Below, piece by piece: positions 41,751 to 49,672 of a stretch of DNA of 64,000 bases. The notes under the pieces are model-generated. The model did not search any database. It was not told where the DNA came from and worked only from the letters and a program-made list of their open reading frames with translations. The translations under genes and the position numbers were made by a program. This DNA comes from Asanoa sp. WMMD1127 (GTDB lineage: Bacteria; Actinomycetota; Actinomycetes; Mycobacteriales; Micromonosporaceae): contig NZ_JARUBP010000001.1 of NCBI RefSeq assembly GCF_029626225.1, forward strand, positions 248,001 through 312,000. The letters run 5' to 3'. Numbering within the stretch: the first letter of the stretch is position 1; every line of letters begins with the position of its first letter.

Positions 41751-42587
41751 ATGCGTCTTTCTGTGGGCTGCGCGATGTGGACGCTCAAGTCGTGGCACGG
41801 CCGGTTTCTGCCCGAGCGGTCGACGGAACGGCTGCGGTCGTACGCCGAGTGGTGTGACGCCGTCGAGGGCAACACCACGTTCTACGCGACGCCGGCCCGA
41901 TCGACGGTGGAGTCCTGGGCGGCGCAGACGGACCCCGACTTCCGGTTCGTGGTCAAGCTGCCCCGCGAGATCACCCACGAGCGGCGGCTCGCCGAATGTG
42001 GCGAGCCCCTGCGGGCCTTCCTCGACGCGATCGAGCCGTTGGGCCCGCGTACGCACGCCCTCTGGATCCAGCTTCCCGGCTCGTTCGGACCCGCCGACAT
42101 CGGGACGCTGGCGGCCTTCCTGCGCCGGCTGCCCGCGTTTTGCCGCTACGCCGTGGAGGTACGCCATACCGCGTTCTTCAACGACCGGCGCGCGGGGGCG
42201 GCCCTGGAGCAGGCGCTGGCACTGGTCGCGGCGGAGTGGATCCCGTTCGACACCACGGCGTTCTTCGCCCGACCGCCGACCAGCGCGGCGGAGCGGGAGG
42301 CCTGGTCGAAGAAACCGCGCATGCCGTTGCGTACGCGGGCGTTGACGCAGTTCCCGATCGTCCGCTACCTGGGCCGCGATGCCGCGGACGCGACGGTCGA
42401 CGGCTGGCAGCGGTGGGTCGAGACCACGGCCGGCTGGCTGCGCGAGGGCCGCTCGCCGACGGTCTTCGTGCACACACCGGACAACGCCGACGCACCGGCG
42501 CTGGCCCGCCGCTTCCACGCGGAGGTACGGGCCCGGGTGCCGGACCTGCGGTCACTGCCCGAACCCGTACCGTCGACGCTCTTCTAG
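41751..42587 (+). CDS. DUF72 family protein
   Basis: A 278-residue TIM-barrel-like DUF72 protein. N-terminal signature VGCAMWTLKSWHGRFLPE and EGNTTFYATP are typical; FRFVVKLPREITHE and a C-terminal FVHTPDNADAPALAR complete the family pattern. Biochemical function is unknown. The stop overlaps the convergent AhpD-like gene by 3 bases. Confidence 0.9.
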   Translation: MRLSVGCAMWTLKSWHGRFLPERSTERLRSYAEWCDAVEGNTTFYATPARSTVESWAAQTDPDFRFVVKLPREITHERRLAECGEPLRAFLDAIEPLGPRTHALWIQLPGSFGPADIGTLAAFLRRLPAFCRYAVEVRHTAFFNDRRAGAALEQALALVAAEWIPFDTTAFFARPPTSAAEREAWSKKPRMPLRTRALTQFPIVRYLGRDAADATVDGWQRWVETTAGWLREGRSPTVFVHTPDNADAPALARRFHAEVRARVPDLRSLPEPVPSTLF

Positions 42588-43057
42588 TCGAACATGCCGG
42601 GCTGGTAGCCGCCGGCCGGCTGCTGCACCATCACGTTGAAGCGGTTGAACGTGTTGATGATGGCGATCGCCGCGACCAGCGCGCCGAGTTGCTCCTCGTC
42701 GTAGTGCTTGGCCGCGGCGGCCCAGGCCTCGTCGCTCACCCCACCCGCCGCGTCGGCGATGCGGGTGCCCTGCTCGGCCAGCTCGAGCGCGGCCCGCTCG
42801 GCCTCGGTAAACACGGTCGCCTCCCGCCAGGCGGCCACCATGAGCAGGCGCTGCGCCGTCTCGCCGGCGGCCAGCGCGTCCTTGCTGTGCATGTCGACGC
42901 AGTACCCACACCCGTTGATCTGGCTGGCCCGCAGCTTCACGAGCTCCAACGTCGCGTAGGGCACGGTCGACTCCTTGACGGCCTTGCTGGCGGCGGTCAG
43001 GTACTTCATCGCCTTGCCGGCGACGGCGCTCTGAAACAGATCGAGGCGAGCTTCCAT
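42584..43057 (-). CDS. carboxymuconolactone decarboxylase / AhpD-like protein
   Basis: A 157-residue alkylhydroperoxidase-like protein. ATG 43057 follows AGGAG. The redox motif is INGCGYCVDMHSKDA (CxxC-x3-H), as in AhpD-type peroxidase partners. It likely detoxifies peroxides or another electrophile. Convergent with DUF72. Confidence 0.9.
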   Translation of the reverse strand: MEARLDLFQSAVAGKAMKYLTAASKAVKESTVPYATLELVKLRASQINGCGYCVDMHSKDALAAGETAQRLLMVAAWREATVFTEAERAALELAEQGTRIADAAGGVSDEAWAAAAKHYDEEQLGALVAAIAIINTFNRFNVMVQQPAGGYQPGMFD

Positions 43058-43468
43058 GACGAACTCCTGTGCGCTCGGAAACGGGTACACCCCTTCGACC
43101 GCACAGCCCCGCGCGATGTGAGCGACGACAGACCCGATGTGATCGGTGACACGGTCACGAGGCGCGACCCGGCGACCTCGAACCGCCGAGGGTCGAGGAG
43201 CGCCCTGGGTCTGCTCGAAGGTCGCTCGTCGCTCTGGGAGGCACTGCATTGCGGCGCGTCGTACCGGCACGCCGCCGCGCGGGCAACGGATTGAGATCTT
43301 GGTACGGGAACGCTCCTATAACGACATTAATTTACCTAGATCTGATCAGGCTCGCTCCAGACGTGGACCCGAAAGGTGCCGATGAAGATCGTTTGATCGC
43401 CGGTCGAGCGTGCTCCAGGAGCTTGAGGCTGATCGCTGCCCGTGGATGTCGGAGCGTTGCGCTGGTGG
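43058..43468. other. intergenic region between AhpD-like and methionine aminopeptidase genes
   Basis: About 410 bases. Includes the AhpD-like promoter and a lower-GC patch around 43310-43355 (CTATAACGACATTAATTTACC). Frames on the plus strand lack ribosome sites and family resemblance. No gene recognised. Confidence 0.5.
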
Positions 43469-44287
43469 TCAGGAGGCTGCGCCTGGGTTCTGGGCCGGTT
43501 CAGCGGAGGTGGGGTCCGGTGTCGGGCGGGCGGTCAGGACCCGGGGGCCCGCGGCCGTGACCGCGACGGTGTGTTCCGAGTGGGCCGTGCGCGAGCCGTC
43601 GGCCGACCGGATCGTCCAGCCGTCCTTGTCGTATTTGATCTTGTCGGTCGTCGCGCACAGCCACGGCTCGATCGCGATCGTGAGGCCCGGCTCCAGCTTG
43701 ATGCCGCGTCCCGCCCGGCCGTCGTTGGCCACGTGCGGTGACTCGTGCATCGTGCGGCCGATGCCGTGGCCGCCGAACTCGCCGTTGACGCGGTAGCCGT
43801 AGGAGTGCGCCACCTCGCCGATCGCCGCCGAGACGTCGCCCAGGCGGCCGCCCGGCTGGGCCGCTCGGATGCCGGCCGCGAGCGCCACCTCCGTGGCCTC
43901 GATCAACTTCAGGTCGTCCGGGGAAGGCGTGCCGACGACGAAGGACCAGGCCGAATCGGCGACCCAGCCGTCGATGCCGACCGCCATGTCGATGCTGAGG
44001 AGGTCGCCGTCGCGGAGGACGTAGTCGTGCGGTAGGCCGTGCAGTACTGCGTCGTTGACCGACAAACACAAAACGTTGCGGAACGGGCCGCGGCCGAAGG
44101 ACGGGGCGTAGTCCCAGTAGCAGGACTCGGCGCCGCGTTCCTTGATGCGGCGGCGGGCGTGGTGTTCGACGTCCAGCAGGTTGACGCCGACCGCGGCGAC
44201 GCCGCTCAGCTCGGCCAGCAGCTCGCCGACGAACTGGCCGGCCACCGCCATCCGGCCGATCTCCGCGTCGGACTTCAGCTCGATCAC
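43469..44287 (-). CDS. map: type I methionine aminopeptidase
   Basis: Removes the N-terminal Met from nascent proteins; 272 residues. GTG 44287 gives the usual start (M)IELKSDAEI and has GGGAG 6 bases upstream. Active-site residues: His in HGLPHDYV, Asp pair in SIDMAVGIDGWVADSAWS, His in GGHGIGRTMHESP, Glu in AIEPWL and Glu in HSEHTVAV. The C-terminus has an added 25-residue Pro-rich tail. Divergent from a small XRE gene and located away from the usual ribosomal cluster, so probably an accessory copy. Confidence 0.94.
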   Translation of the reverse strand: MIELKSDAEIGRMAVAGQFVGELLAELSGVAAVGVNLLDVEHHARRRIKERGAESCYWDYAPSFGRGPFRNVLCLSVNDAVLHGLPHDYVLRDGDLLSIDMAVGIDGWVADSAWSFVVGTPSPDDLKLIEATEVALAAGIRAAQPGGRLGDVSAAIGEVAHSYGYRVNGEFGGHGIGRTMHESPHVANDGRAGRGIKLEPGLTIAIEPWLCATTDKIKYDKDGWTIRSADGSRTAHSEHTVAVTAAGPRVLTARPTPDPTSAEPAQNPGAAS

Positions 44288-44303
44288 GCAATCTCCCATC
44301 GCC

Positions 44304-44317
44304 GGTATTTTTATACC
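44304..44317. promoter_or_regulatory. palindrome between map and XRE genes
   Basis: GGTAT-TTTT-ATACC, in the 58-base gap between divergent starts at 44287 and 44346. It may be an XRE operator or overlap the -10 elements. Confidence 0.45.
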
Positions 44318-44345
44318 ACGCCCGAGGGAGGCTATCCTGGCCGGC

Positions 44346-44615
44346 ATGGTTCGCCAACCGCTCACCCCCGCGCAGATCGCCGCGGGTCAGCGTCTCGGCG
44401 CCGCGCTGCGGGTCGCGCGGGGCGGTCGCAGCCTCGTCGAGGTGGCCCTGGCCGCCGGCATCTCCCCCGAGACCCTGCGCAAGATCGAGGCCGGTCGGCT
44501 GCCCGCCCCGGCTTTCGGGACCGTGGTCGGCCTCAGCCAGGCCCTCGCCGTCCCGCTCGGCGACCTCGCCGAGGTCTGGCTGACCGACGCCGTGCCGGTC
44601 CGCCAAGCGTCATAG
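44346..44615 (+). CDS. small XRE-family regulator
   Basis: An 89-residue helix-turn-helix protein: LGAALRVARGGRSLVEVALAAGISPETLRKIEAGRLPAPAFGTVVGLSQAL, visible in pieces. No further domain. ATG 44346 has only a weak ribosome site. It probably binds the palindrome in its own divergent promoter. Confidence 0.87.
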   Translation: MVRQPLTPAQIAAGQRLGAALRVARGGRSLVEVALAAGISPETLRKIEAGRLPAPAFGTVVGLSQALAVPLGDLAEVWLTDAVPVRQAS

Positions 44616-44690
44616 GAAGAGCGCCACAACATCTCCACAACCGCGACCACCTAGGAAGTGAAAGGACCACGACCTAGGAGGCGATGATCG

Positions 44691-45188
44691 ATGGGCAAGG
44701 CGACGGTGGCCGCGATCGCGGTGGGGCTGGTGGCGTCACTCGGGCAGGTCGCGCCGGGCGCGCCGGAGGTGCCCGGCTGCAGCGGGGCACGGCACCTCTC
44801 GATCGACGACGTGAGCGCGTTCGAAGGCGACACGCCCGCGCGGGCGGCCAGCCGGTTCGCGTTCAAGGTGACGAGCACCGGCTGCCCCGTCCCGATCGTC
44901 CTGTCCTACGAGGTCGCCTCGGTCGACGACGCCTCGCCGCTCGACGTGGATACGGGCGTCGGCTTCCTGTGGCTTCCGGCGGGCGACATGTCGTCGCGGA
45001 CGATCACCGCGCAGGTCACGCCGGACAACTGGGCCGAGCACGACGAGGTGTTCGTGGTGTGGTTGAAGGATCCCGAGGTCCACGGCGTCGTGGTCGACAA
45101 GTGTGTCGGCGTCGGCACGATCGAGAACGACGACGTCGGCATCGTCTTCGGCCCCAAGATCTGGGCCCGCCTGCACTGCTCCGAATGA
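44691..45188 (+). CDS. secreted Calx-beta-like protein
   Basis: A 165-residue exported protein. ATG 44691 has AGGAGG 7 bases upstream. Signal peptide to about residue 23 (GAPEVPGC). The body is a single Calx-beta-like domain: LSIDDVSAFEGD, FKVTSTGCPVPIVLSYEVA, AEHDEVFVVWL, and the terminal GVGTIENDD. Four Cys may form disulfides. Such domains often bind Ca2+; role here is unknown. Confidence 0.83.
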   Translation: MGKATVAAIAVGLVASLGQVAPGAPEVPGCSGARHLSIDDVSAFEGDTPARAASRFAFKVTSTGCPVPIVLSYEVASVDDASPLDVDTGVGFLWLPAGDMSSRTITAQVTPDNWAEHDEVFVVWLKDPEVHGVVVDKCVGVGTIENDDVGIVFGPKIWARLHCSE

Positions 45189-45245
45189 CGTCAGGGCAGC
45201 CGGCGTGACGTCAGGGCTGCCGGCATGACGTCAGGGGAGCCGGCG
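45186..45245. repeat. three 20-bp direct repeats with TGACGTCA
   Basis: 45186-45205, 45206-45225 and 45226-45245 are near-identical copies of TGACGTCAGGGCAGCCGGCG. The third includes the end of the SARP gene (stop 45231-45233) and the first overlaps the Calx-beta stop codon. Confidence 0.88.
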
Positions 45246-47972
45246 CAGCTCCGCCCGGGCCCGGTCGGCCACGAAGTCGTCCGCCAGCTCCTCGGCGATG
45301 GCCAACGCCTCGTCCAACGGCTTGCCGGCCTCGGCACCCCGACCGGCCGCGATCAGCGTCGCACCGATCTCCACCAGCGTCCGCGCCTCGTAGCGCCGGT
45401 TGCCCGCCGCTCGCCGCAACGCCAGCGACGCCGCGAACGCCGCCAGCGCCGGCTCGGACGCCCCGGTCGAGCGGTGGGTCTCCCCGATGCCGTGCTGGAT
45501 CGCGGCCTCGAGCCGCCGGTCGTCGGCGTCCCGCGCGAGTCGCAGCCCGGAGCGCAGCTGGAGCAGGCTCTCCTCGGGCTGACCGACGCGGGCATAGAGA
45601 TGGCCGAGGTTGTTGAGCGCGAGGATCGCGCCGAGGGTGTGCGCGTTGGCGACGTGCACGGCGTGCGCCTCGTGGCAGGCGTCGATCGCCTCCTCGAAGC
45701 GGCCCAGCTCCCCGTATGCCGCCGCGAGGTTGTTGTAGGCGTGGCCGATCCCGCGCTTGTCCCCCGCCGCCGCCATCAGCCGCAGCGCCTCGCGGAGGTG
45801 GTCGAGCGCCGCCTCGTACTGGCGGGCCGCGATGTGGGCCACGCCCAACCCGCTGCGCATCAGCCCTTCGACGACCGGATCGTTGGCCTGTTGCGCCGCC
45901 GCCAGGCCCAGCCGGTTGATCGCGATTCGGCTGTCGGTGTGGCCCCGCGACTCGAAGTAACCGCTGATCAGATAGCTGAGCTGCCAGACGGCCCGGTGGT
46001 GGCCCGTGCGCAGGGCGAACGCCGCGACCGGCACCAGGTTGTCCCGCTCGCTGTCGAGGAACGCCAGCACCTCGTCGGGGTCGCCGCCGAACGGCAGCTC
46101 CCGGGGCGGGTGCGCGAGCGTGGCGACGACCCGGTCCCGGCCGCGGTCGAGCACCCGGTTGGCCGCGTCGGCGATCGCCACGTACCAGTCGAGCAGCCGG
46201 CCGACCGCGGCGCCGGACTCGCCGTCGGTCGCCGCGCACTCCACGGCGTAGCGGCGCATCAGGTCGTGGAACCGGTAGCGGCCGACCGCGACCTCGCTCA
46301 GCAGGTGCGCGGCGGCGAGCTCGTCGACGCCCCGCCGTCCCCGCCCGTGGGTGTCGCCGACGACCGCGGCCGCCAGCCACGACGAGACCGTGCTGCCCGG
46401 GTGCAGGCCGACGAGGCGGAACATCCGGGCGGCCGGATCGCTCAGGGCCTGGTAGGCGCCGGCGAACACCGCCCGGACACTGTGGTCGTCGACCGACAGC
46501 GCGTCGAGCCCGCTGTCGGACAGCTCGGCCACCAGCTCGGCGATCGGCTGGCGCGGCCGGCCGGACAGGCGGGCCGCAGCGACCCGCAACGCGATCGGGA
46601 TCCGGCCGCACAGCTGGGCGAGCCGGTCGGTCGCGTCCGGCTCGGCGGCCACCCGCTCGGCGCCGAGGACCCGGGTGAGCAGGGCCTGCGCCTCACCGGC
46701 GGCCAGGGCGTCGAGTTCGACGTGCCGCACACTGTGGTACGCGGAGACGGCGGCGAGCCGGTGCCGGCTGGTGACGAGGATCCGGCTGGTCGGCGAGTTC
46801 GGCACGAGCGGCAGCACGTGGTCGGCCGTGCCGGCGTTGTCCAGCACGATCAGCGCCCGCCTCTCGTGGATCAGCGACCGGTAGAGCGCCGTCCGCTGCT
46901 CCACCGAGACCGGGCGCCGGTCGGGCGGCACGCCGAGGCCGTCGAGCACCCGCGCCACCACCTCGCCGGGCGTCAACGCCGCGTCCGGGTCGTGCCCGCG
47001 CAGGTCCACGAACACGATGCCGCCCGGGAACTGCTGAGCCGCCTCGTGCGCCCACTCCACGACGAGCGCGGTCTTGCCGATGCCGGCGGAACCGCGTACG
47101 ACCGTGATCTGGGTTTCGGGTGTCCGCGTCGCGAGCCAGTCCCGCAGCAGGGCCAGCTCGGCGGAGCGGCCGGCGAAGTGGCCGACCCGGGGCGGGAGGC
47201 CGGCGGCCGACGGCGCGGACGACACCGCCAGCTCGCCGCGGAGGATCGCCGCGTGCAGGTCGTTGACCCGCGGGCCGGGGTCGACGCCGAACTCGGCGGC
47301 GAGATGGGCGCTCAGCCGGCGGTAGCGGTCGAGGGCGTCGACGTGGCGTCCACAGTGGAAGAGGGCGAGCATGAGCAGCTCGACGAGGCGTTCGCGGGTG
47401 GGGTGGGCGGCGGCGAGGCGTTCGAGCTCCGCGACGGCCTCGACGTGCCGGCCCAGGCGCAACCGGGCGTCCCAGAGGTCTTCGGTGGCCGCGAGCCGGA
47501 TCTCCCCGAGCCGCTCCGCCTCGGCCCGGCCCCAGCCGTCGGGCTCGCCGTCGGCCAGGGCGTCGCCGCGCCAGGCGGCCAGGCCGTCGGTGAGCAGCGC
47601 CGCGGCCCGGTCCGGCTCGTCGGGCAGGCAGGCCCGGGCGTCGCGTACGGCGTCCTCGAACCGATGGGCGTCGACCTCGTCGCGCGGCAGCTGCAGCAGG
47701 TAGCCGGGCTCCCTGGTGAGCAACACCCCGGGGAGCCCACACGACTCGAGCGCCTGCCGCACGCGGGAGACGTGGCTGTGCAGCGTGCGCACCGCCGTGC
47801 GCGGCGGGTCCTCACCCCAGAGGGCGTCGACCAGCCGTGACCGGGGTACGACCGTGCCCGCAGCGAGGGCCAGCAGGGCGAGCAGGGTCCGCTGCCGGGC
47901 GCCGACCAGCGCGGCGGGCCCCGCCGGACCGTCGACGGTGACCGGGCCGAGCACGCGCACCCGCGGTGCCAC
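45231..47972 (-). CDS. AfsR-like SARP transcriptional regulator (second copy)
   Basis: A 913-residue regulator with the same architecture as the gene at 30425: winged helix (about 1-90, LLALLALAAGTVVPRSRLVDALWGEDPP), BTAD (about 95-240), NB-ARC with P-loop VRGSAGIGKTALVVEW and Walker-B ALIVLDNAGTADHV, then C-terminal TPRs (about 690-880). GTG 47972 is chosen because AGGTGG precedes it and the winged helix starts at once; an upstream in-frame start at 48020 adds 16 residues. No biosynthetic cluster is adjacent. Confidence 0.9.
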   Translation of the reverse strand: MAPRVRVLGPVTVDGPAGPAALVGARQRTLLALLALAAGTVVPRSRLVDALWGEDPPRTAVRTLHSHVSRVRQALESCGLPGVLLTREPGYLLQLPRDEVDAHRFEDAVRDARACLPDEPDRAAALLTDGLAAWRGDALADGEPDGWGRAEAERLGEIRLAATEDLWDARLRLGRHVEAVAELERLAAAHPTRERLVELLMLALFHCGRHVDALDRYRRLSAHLAAEFGVDPGPRVNDLHAAILRGELAVSSAPSAAGLPPRVGHFAGRSAELALLRDWLATRTPETQITVVRGSAGIGKTALVVEWAHEAAQQFPGGIVFVDLRGHDPDAALTPGEVVARVLDGLGVPPDRRPVSVEQRTALYRSLIHERRALIVLDNAGTADHVLPLVPNSPTSRILVTSRHRLAAVSAYHSVRHVELDALAAGEAQALLTRVLGAERVAAEPDATDRLAQLCGRIPIALRVAAARLSGRPRQPIAELVAELSDSGLDALSVDDHSVRAVFAGAYQALSDPAARMFRLVGLHPGSTVSSWLAAAVVGDTHGRGRRGVDELAAAHLLSEVAVGRYRFHDLMRRYAVECAATDGESGAAVGRLLDWYVAIADAANRVLDRGRDRVVATLAHPPRELPFGGDPDEVLAFLDSERDNLVPVAAFALRTGHHRAVWQLSYLISGYFESRGHTDSRIAINRLGLAAAQQANDPVVEGLMRSGLGVAHIAARQYEAALDHLREALRLMAAAGDKRGIGHAYNNLAAAYGELGRFEEAIDACHEAHAVHVANAHTLGAILALNNLGHLYARVGQPEESLLQLRSGLRLARDADDRRLEAAIQHGIGETHRSTGASEPALAAFAASLALRRAAGNRRYEARTLVEIGATLIAAGRGAEAGKPLDEALAIAEELADDFVADRARAELRRLP

Positions 47973-48066
47973 CGCCGACCACCTGCCCTTCGCGCCGTCC
48001 GCGCCACCACCGTGGCACAAGGGGGTGGCGGCGCGGCGTCAAGTGCAGGCAAACAGACACCAGCGG

Positions 48067-48918
48067 TCAGGCTTGACCGACGCGCTGGCGCTGGCGACCC
48101 AGGCTCTCGATCTCGAGCTCCATGACGTCACCGGCGGCCAGATAGGGGAAGCGGCCGGACAGGGCCACGCCCTCGGGGGTGCCGGTGTTGAGCAGGTCGC
48201 CCGGCTCGAGCACGGTCACCTGGCTCAGCTGGTGGATCAACGTCGCCACGGAGAAGATCATGTCGGCGGTGGTCGAGTCCTGGCGCGGCTCACCGTTGAC
48301 CCAGGACCGCAGCCGCAGCGCCTGCGGGTCGGCGATCTCGTCGGCGGTGACCAGCCACGGGCCCAGCGGGTTGAACGTCTCGCAGCTCTTGCCCTTGGAC
48401 CACTGGCCGCCGCTCTGCTTGATCTGGAACTCGCGCTCCGACACGTCGTTGGCGATGGCGTAGCCCGCGACGTGGGACAGCGCCTCCTCCGGCGACGACA
48501 GGTAGCGGGCGCGCCGGCCGATCACGACCGCGAGCTCCACCTCCCAGTCGGTCTGCTTGGAGCCGCGCGGCACGAGCACCTCGTCGTCGGGGCCGACGAC
48601 GGTGTTCGGCGCCTTGTAGAACATCACCGGCTGCTCCGGCGGCGTCGCGCCCGACTCAGCGGCGTGCGCGGCGTAGTTCATCCCGATGCAGAGCACGACG
48701 CTCGGCCGGGCGATCGGGGCGCCGACCCGCTGGCCGGTCGCGTCGAAGGCGGGCAGGGAACCGGCGGTGTGCGCGGCGCGGACCCGCTCGATGCCGTCGG
48801 CGGCGAAGAACGCCGGGTCGATGTCGGGCGTGACGCCGCTCAGGTCGAAATGTCGACCCGACGCGTCGAGCAGGACGGGACGCTCGGCGCCGGCCGGTCC
48901 GATCCGCATCAGTCGCAT
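48067..48918 (-). CDS. fumarylacetoacetate hydrolase family protein
   Basis: A 283-residue FAH-fold enzyme (ureidoglycolate lyase/acylpyruvase/2-hydroxyhepta-diene isomerase group). Landmarks: CIGMNYAAHAAESG, PVMFYKAPNTVVGP, metal ligands in DWEVELAVVIG, NDVSEREFQ, SKGKSCETFNPLGPWLV and GDLLNTGTPEGV. Substrate cannot be told from sequence. Stand-alone gene. Confidence 0.92.
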   Translation of the reverse strand: MRLMRIGPAGAERPVLLDASGRHFDLSGVTPDIDPAFFAADGIERVRAAHTAGSLPAFDATGQRVGAPIARPSVVLCIGMNYAAHAAESGATPPEQPVMFYKAPNTVVGPDDEVLVPRGSKQTDWEVELAVVIGRRARYLSSPEEALSHVAGYAIANDVSEREFQIKQSGGQWSKGKSCETFNPLGPWLVTADEIADPQALRLRSWVNGEPRQDSTTADMIFSVATLIHQLSQVTVLEPGDLLNTGTPEGVALSGRFPYLAAGDVMELEIESLGRQRQRVGQA

Positions 48919-48996
48919 GCCGCTTCTCCTTCGCTCCGCCGGCGACGAGCCGCCGACCCTCCCAGGGCGAGTCGCACGCTACCCCGGCGGGCTGGG

Positions 48997-49287
48997 TCAG
49001 CTCTCGTCGGCTTCGGCGGCGGTCAGAATCCGGGCGGCCTCGTCGGCGACGGCGTCGGCGTCCGGACCGGTGACGGTGACGGTGACCTCGGTGCCGGTCA
49101 CCGCGCCCATCGCCATCACGGCGAGTACGCCGCGGGCGTTGGCCTTCTTCTCCCCCGCGACGAGCTGGATGGTCGCGTCCTTGTGCCGCCCGGCGAGCTG
49201 GGCGAGCTGGCCGGCGGGCCGGGCGTGCAGCGCTTTGGGCAGCACCACCACCCGCTCCGCGACGCCGGCGTCAGAACTTGGGGGCAT
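48997..49287 (-). CDS. ptsH: HPr-like phosphocarrier of the DHA kinase operon
   Basis: A 96-residue HPr-fold protein that carries phosphate from EI to DhaM. ATG 49287 has GAGGAGG 6 bases upstream and overlaps dhaM by 17 bases. The phosphoacceptor His is in LHARPAGQ. The regulatory Ser region reads KANARGVLAVMAMG, with Gly in place of Ser46, so HPr-kinase control is not expected. Dedicated to this operon by position. Confidence 0.92.
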   Translation of the reverse strand: MPPSSDAGVAERVVVLPKALHARPAGQLAQLAGRHKDATIQLVAGEKKANARGVLAVMAMGAVTGTEVTVTVTGPDADAVADEAARILTAAEADES

Positions 49288-49672
49288 CCCGCGCCTCCTC
49301 GGCGGCCGTGGCGACCGCGTCCAGGTCGGCCCCGCTGCCGGCGGCCACCGCGGCGGCGACCGCGCCCTCGACGAACGGCGCGTCCACCAGGCGGGCGGTG
49401 ACCTCGCCGCTCAGGTCGGCCAGCACCGTCCGGGCGCTGAGCACCGCGCTGCCGAGGTCGGGGATCAGCAGCACGCCGGAGCCCGCGTCGGCGTCGCCGA
49501 TGGCGGACTCGATCAGGTCGGGGCTGGTGCCGAGGCCCCCGTCGCCGGTCCCGCCGGCCGGCACGACGGTCGCGCCACCGGAGATCTGCCGCACCAGCTC
49601 CGCCGCGCCCTCGGCGAGCCCGGCGCTGTGCGAGACCAGCACGATGCCCACGAGTCCCAGGCCTTCGGTCAT
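49271..49672 (-). CDS. dhaM: dihydroxyacetone kinase phosphotransferase subunit DhaM
   Basis: EIIA-Man-like domain protein, 133 residues, that passes phosphate from HPr to the ADP held by DhaL. Active His in GIVLVSHSAGLAEG. Family motifs GGTGDGGLGTS and VLLIPDLGSA are present. Unlike E. coli DhaM it has no fused HPr or EI domains; those are separate neighbouring genes. It overlaps the EI stop by 4 bases. Confidence 0.93.
   Translation of the reverse strand: MTEGLGLVGIVLVSHSAGLAEGAAELVRQISGGATVVPAGGTGDGGLGTSPDLIESAIGDADAGSGVLLIPDLGSAVLSARTVLADLSGEVTARLVDAPFVEGAVAAAVAAGSGADLDAVATAAEEARDAPKF

Noticed and set aside
43146-43560. Small plus-strand frames in the 43 kb intergenic region
   Set aside because: No ribosome binding sites, overlapping alternatives, and no recognisable sequence.
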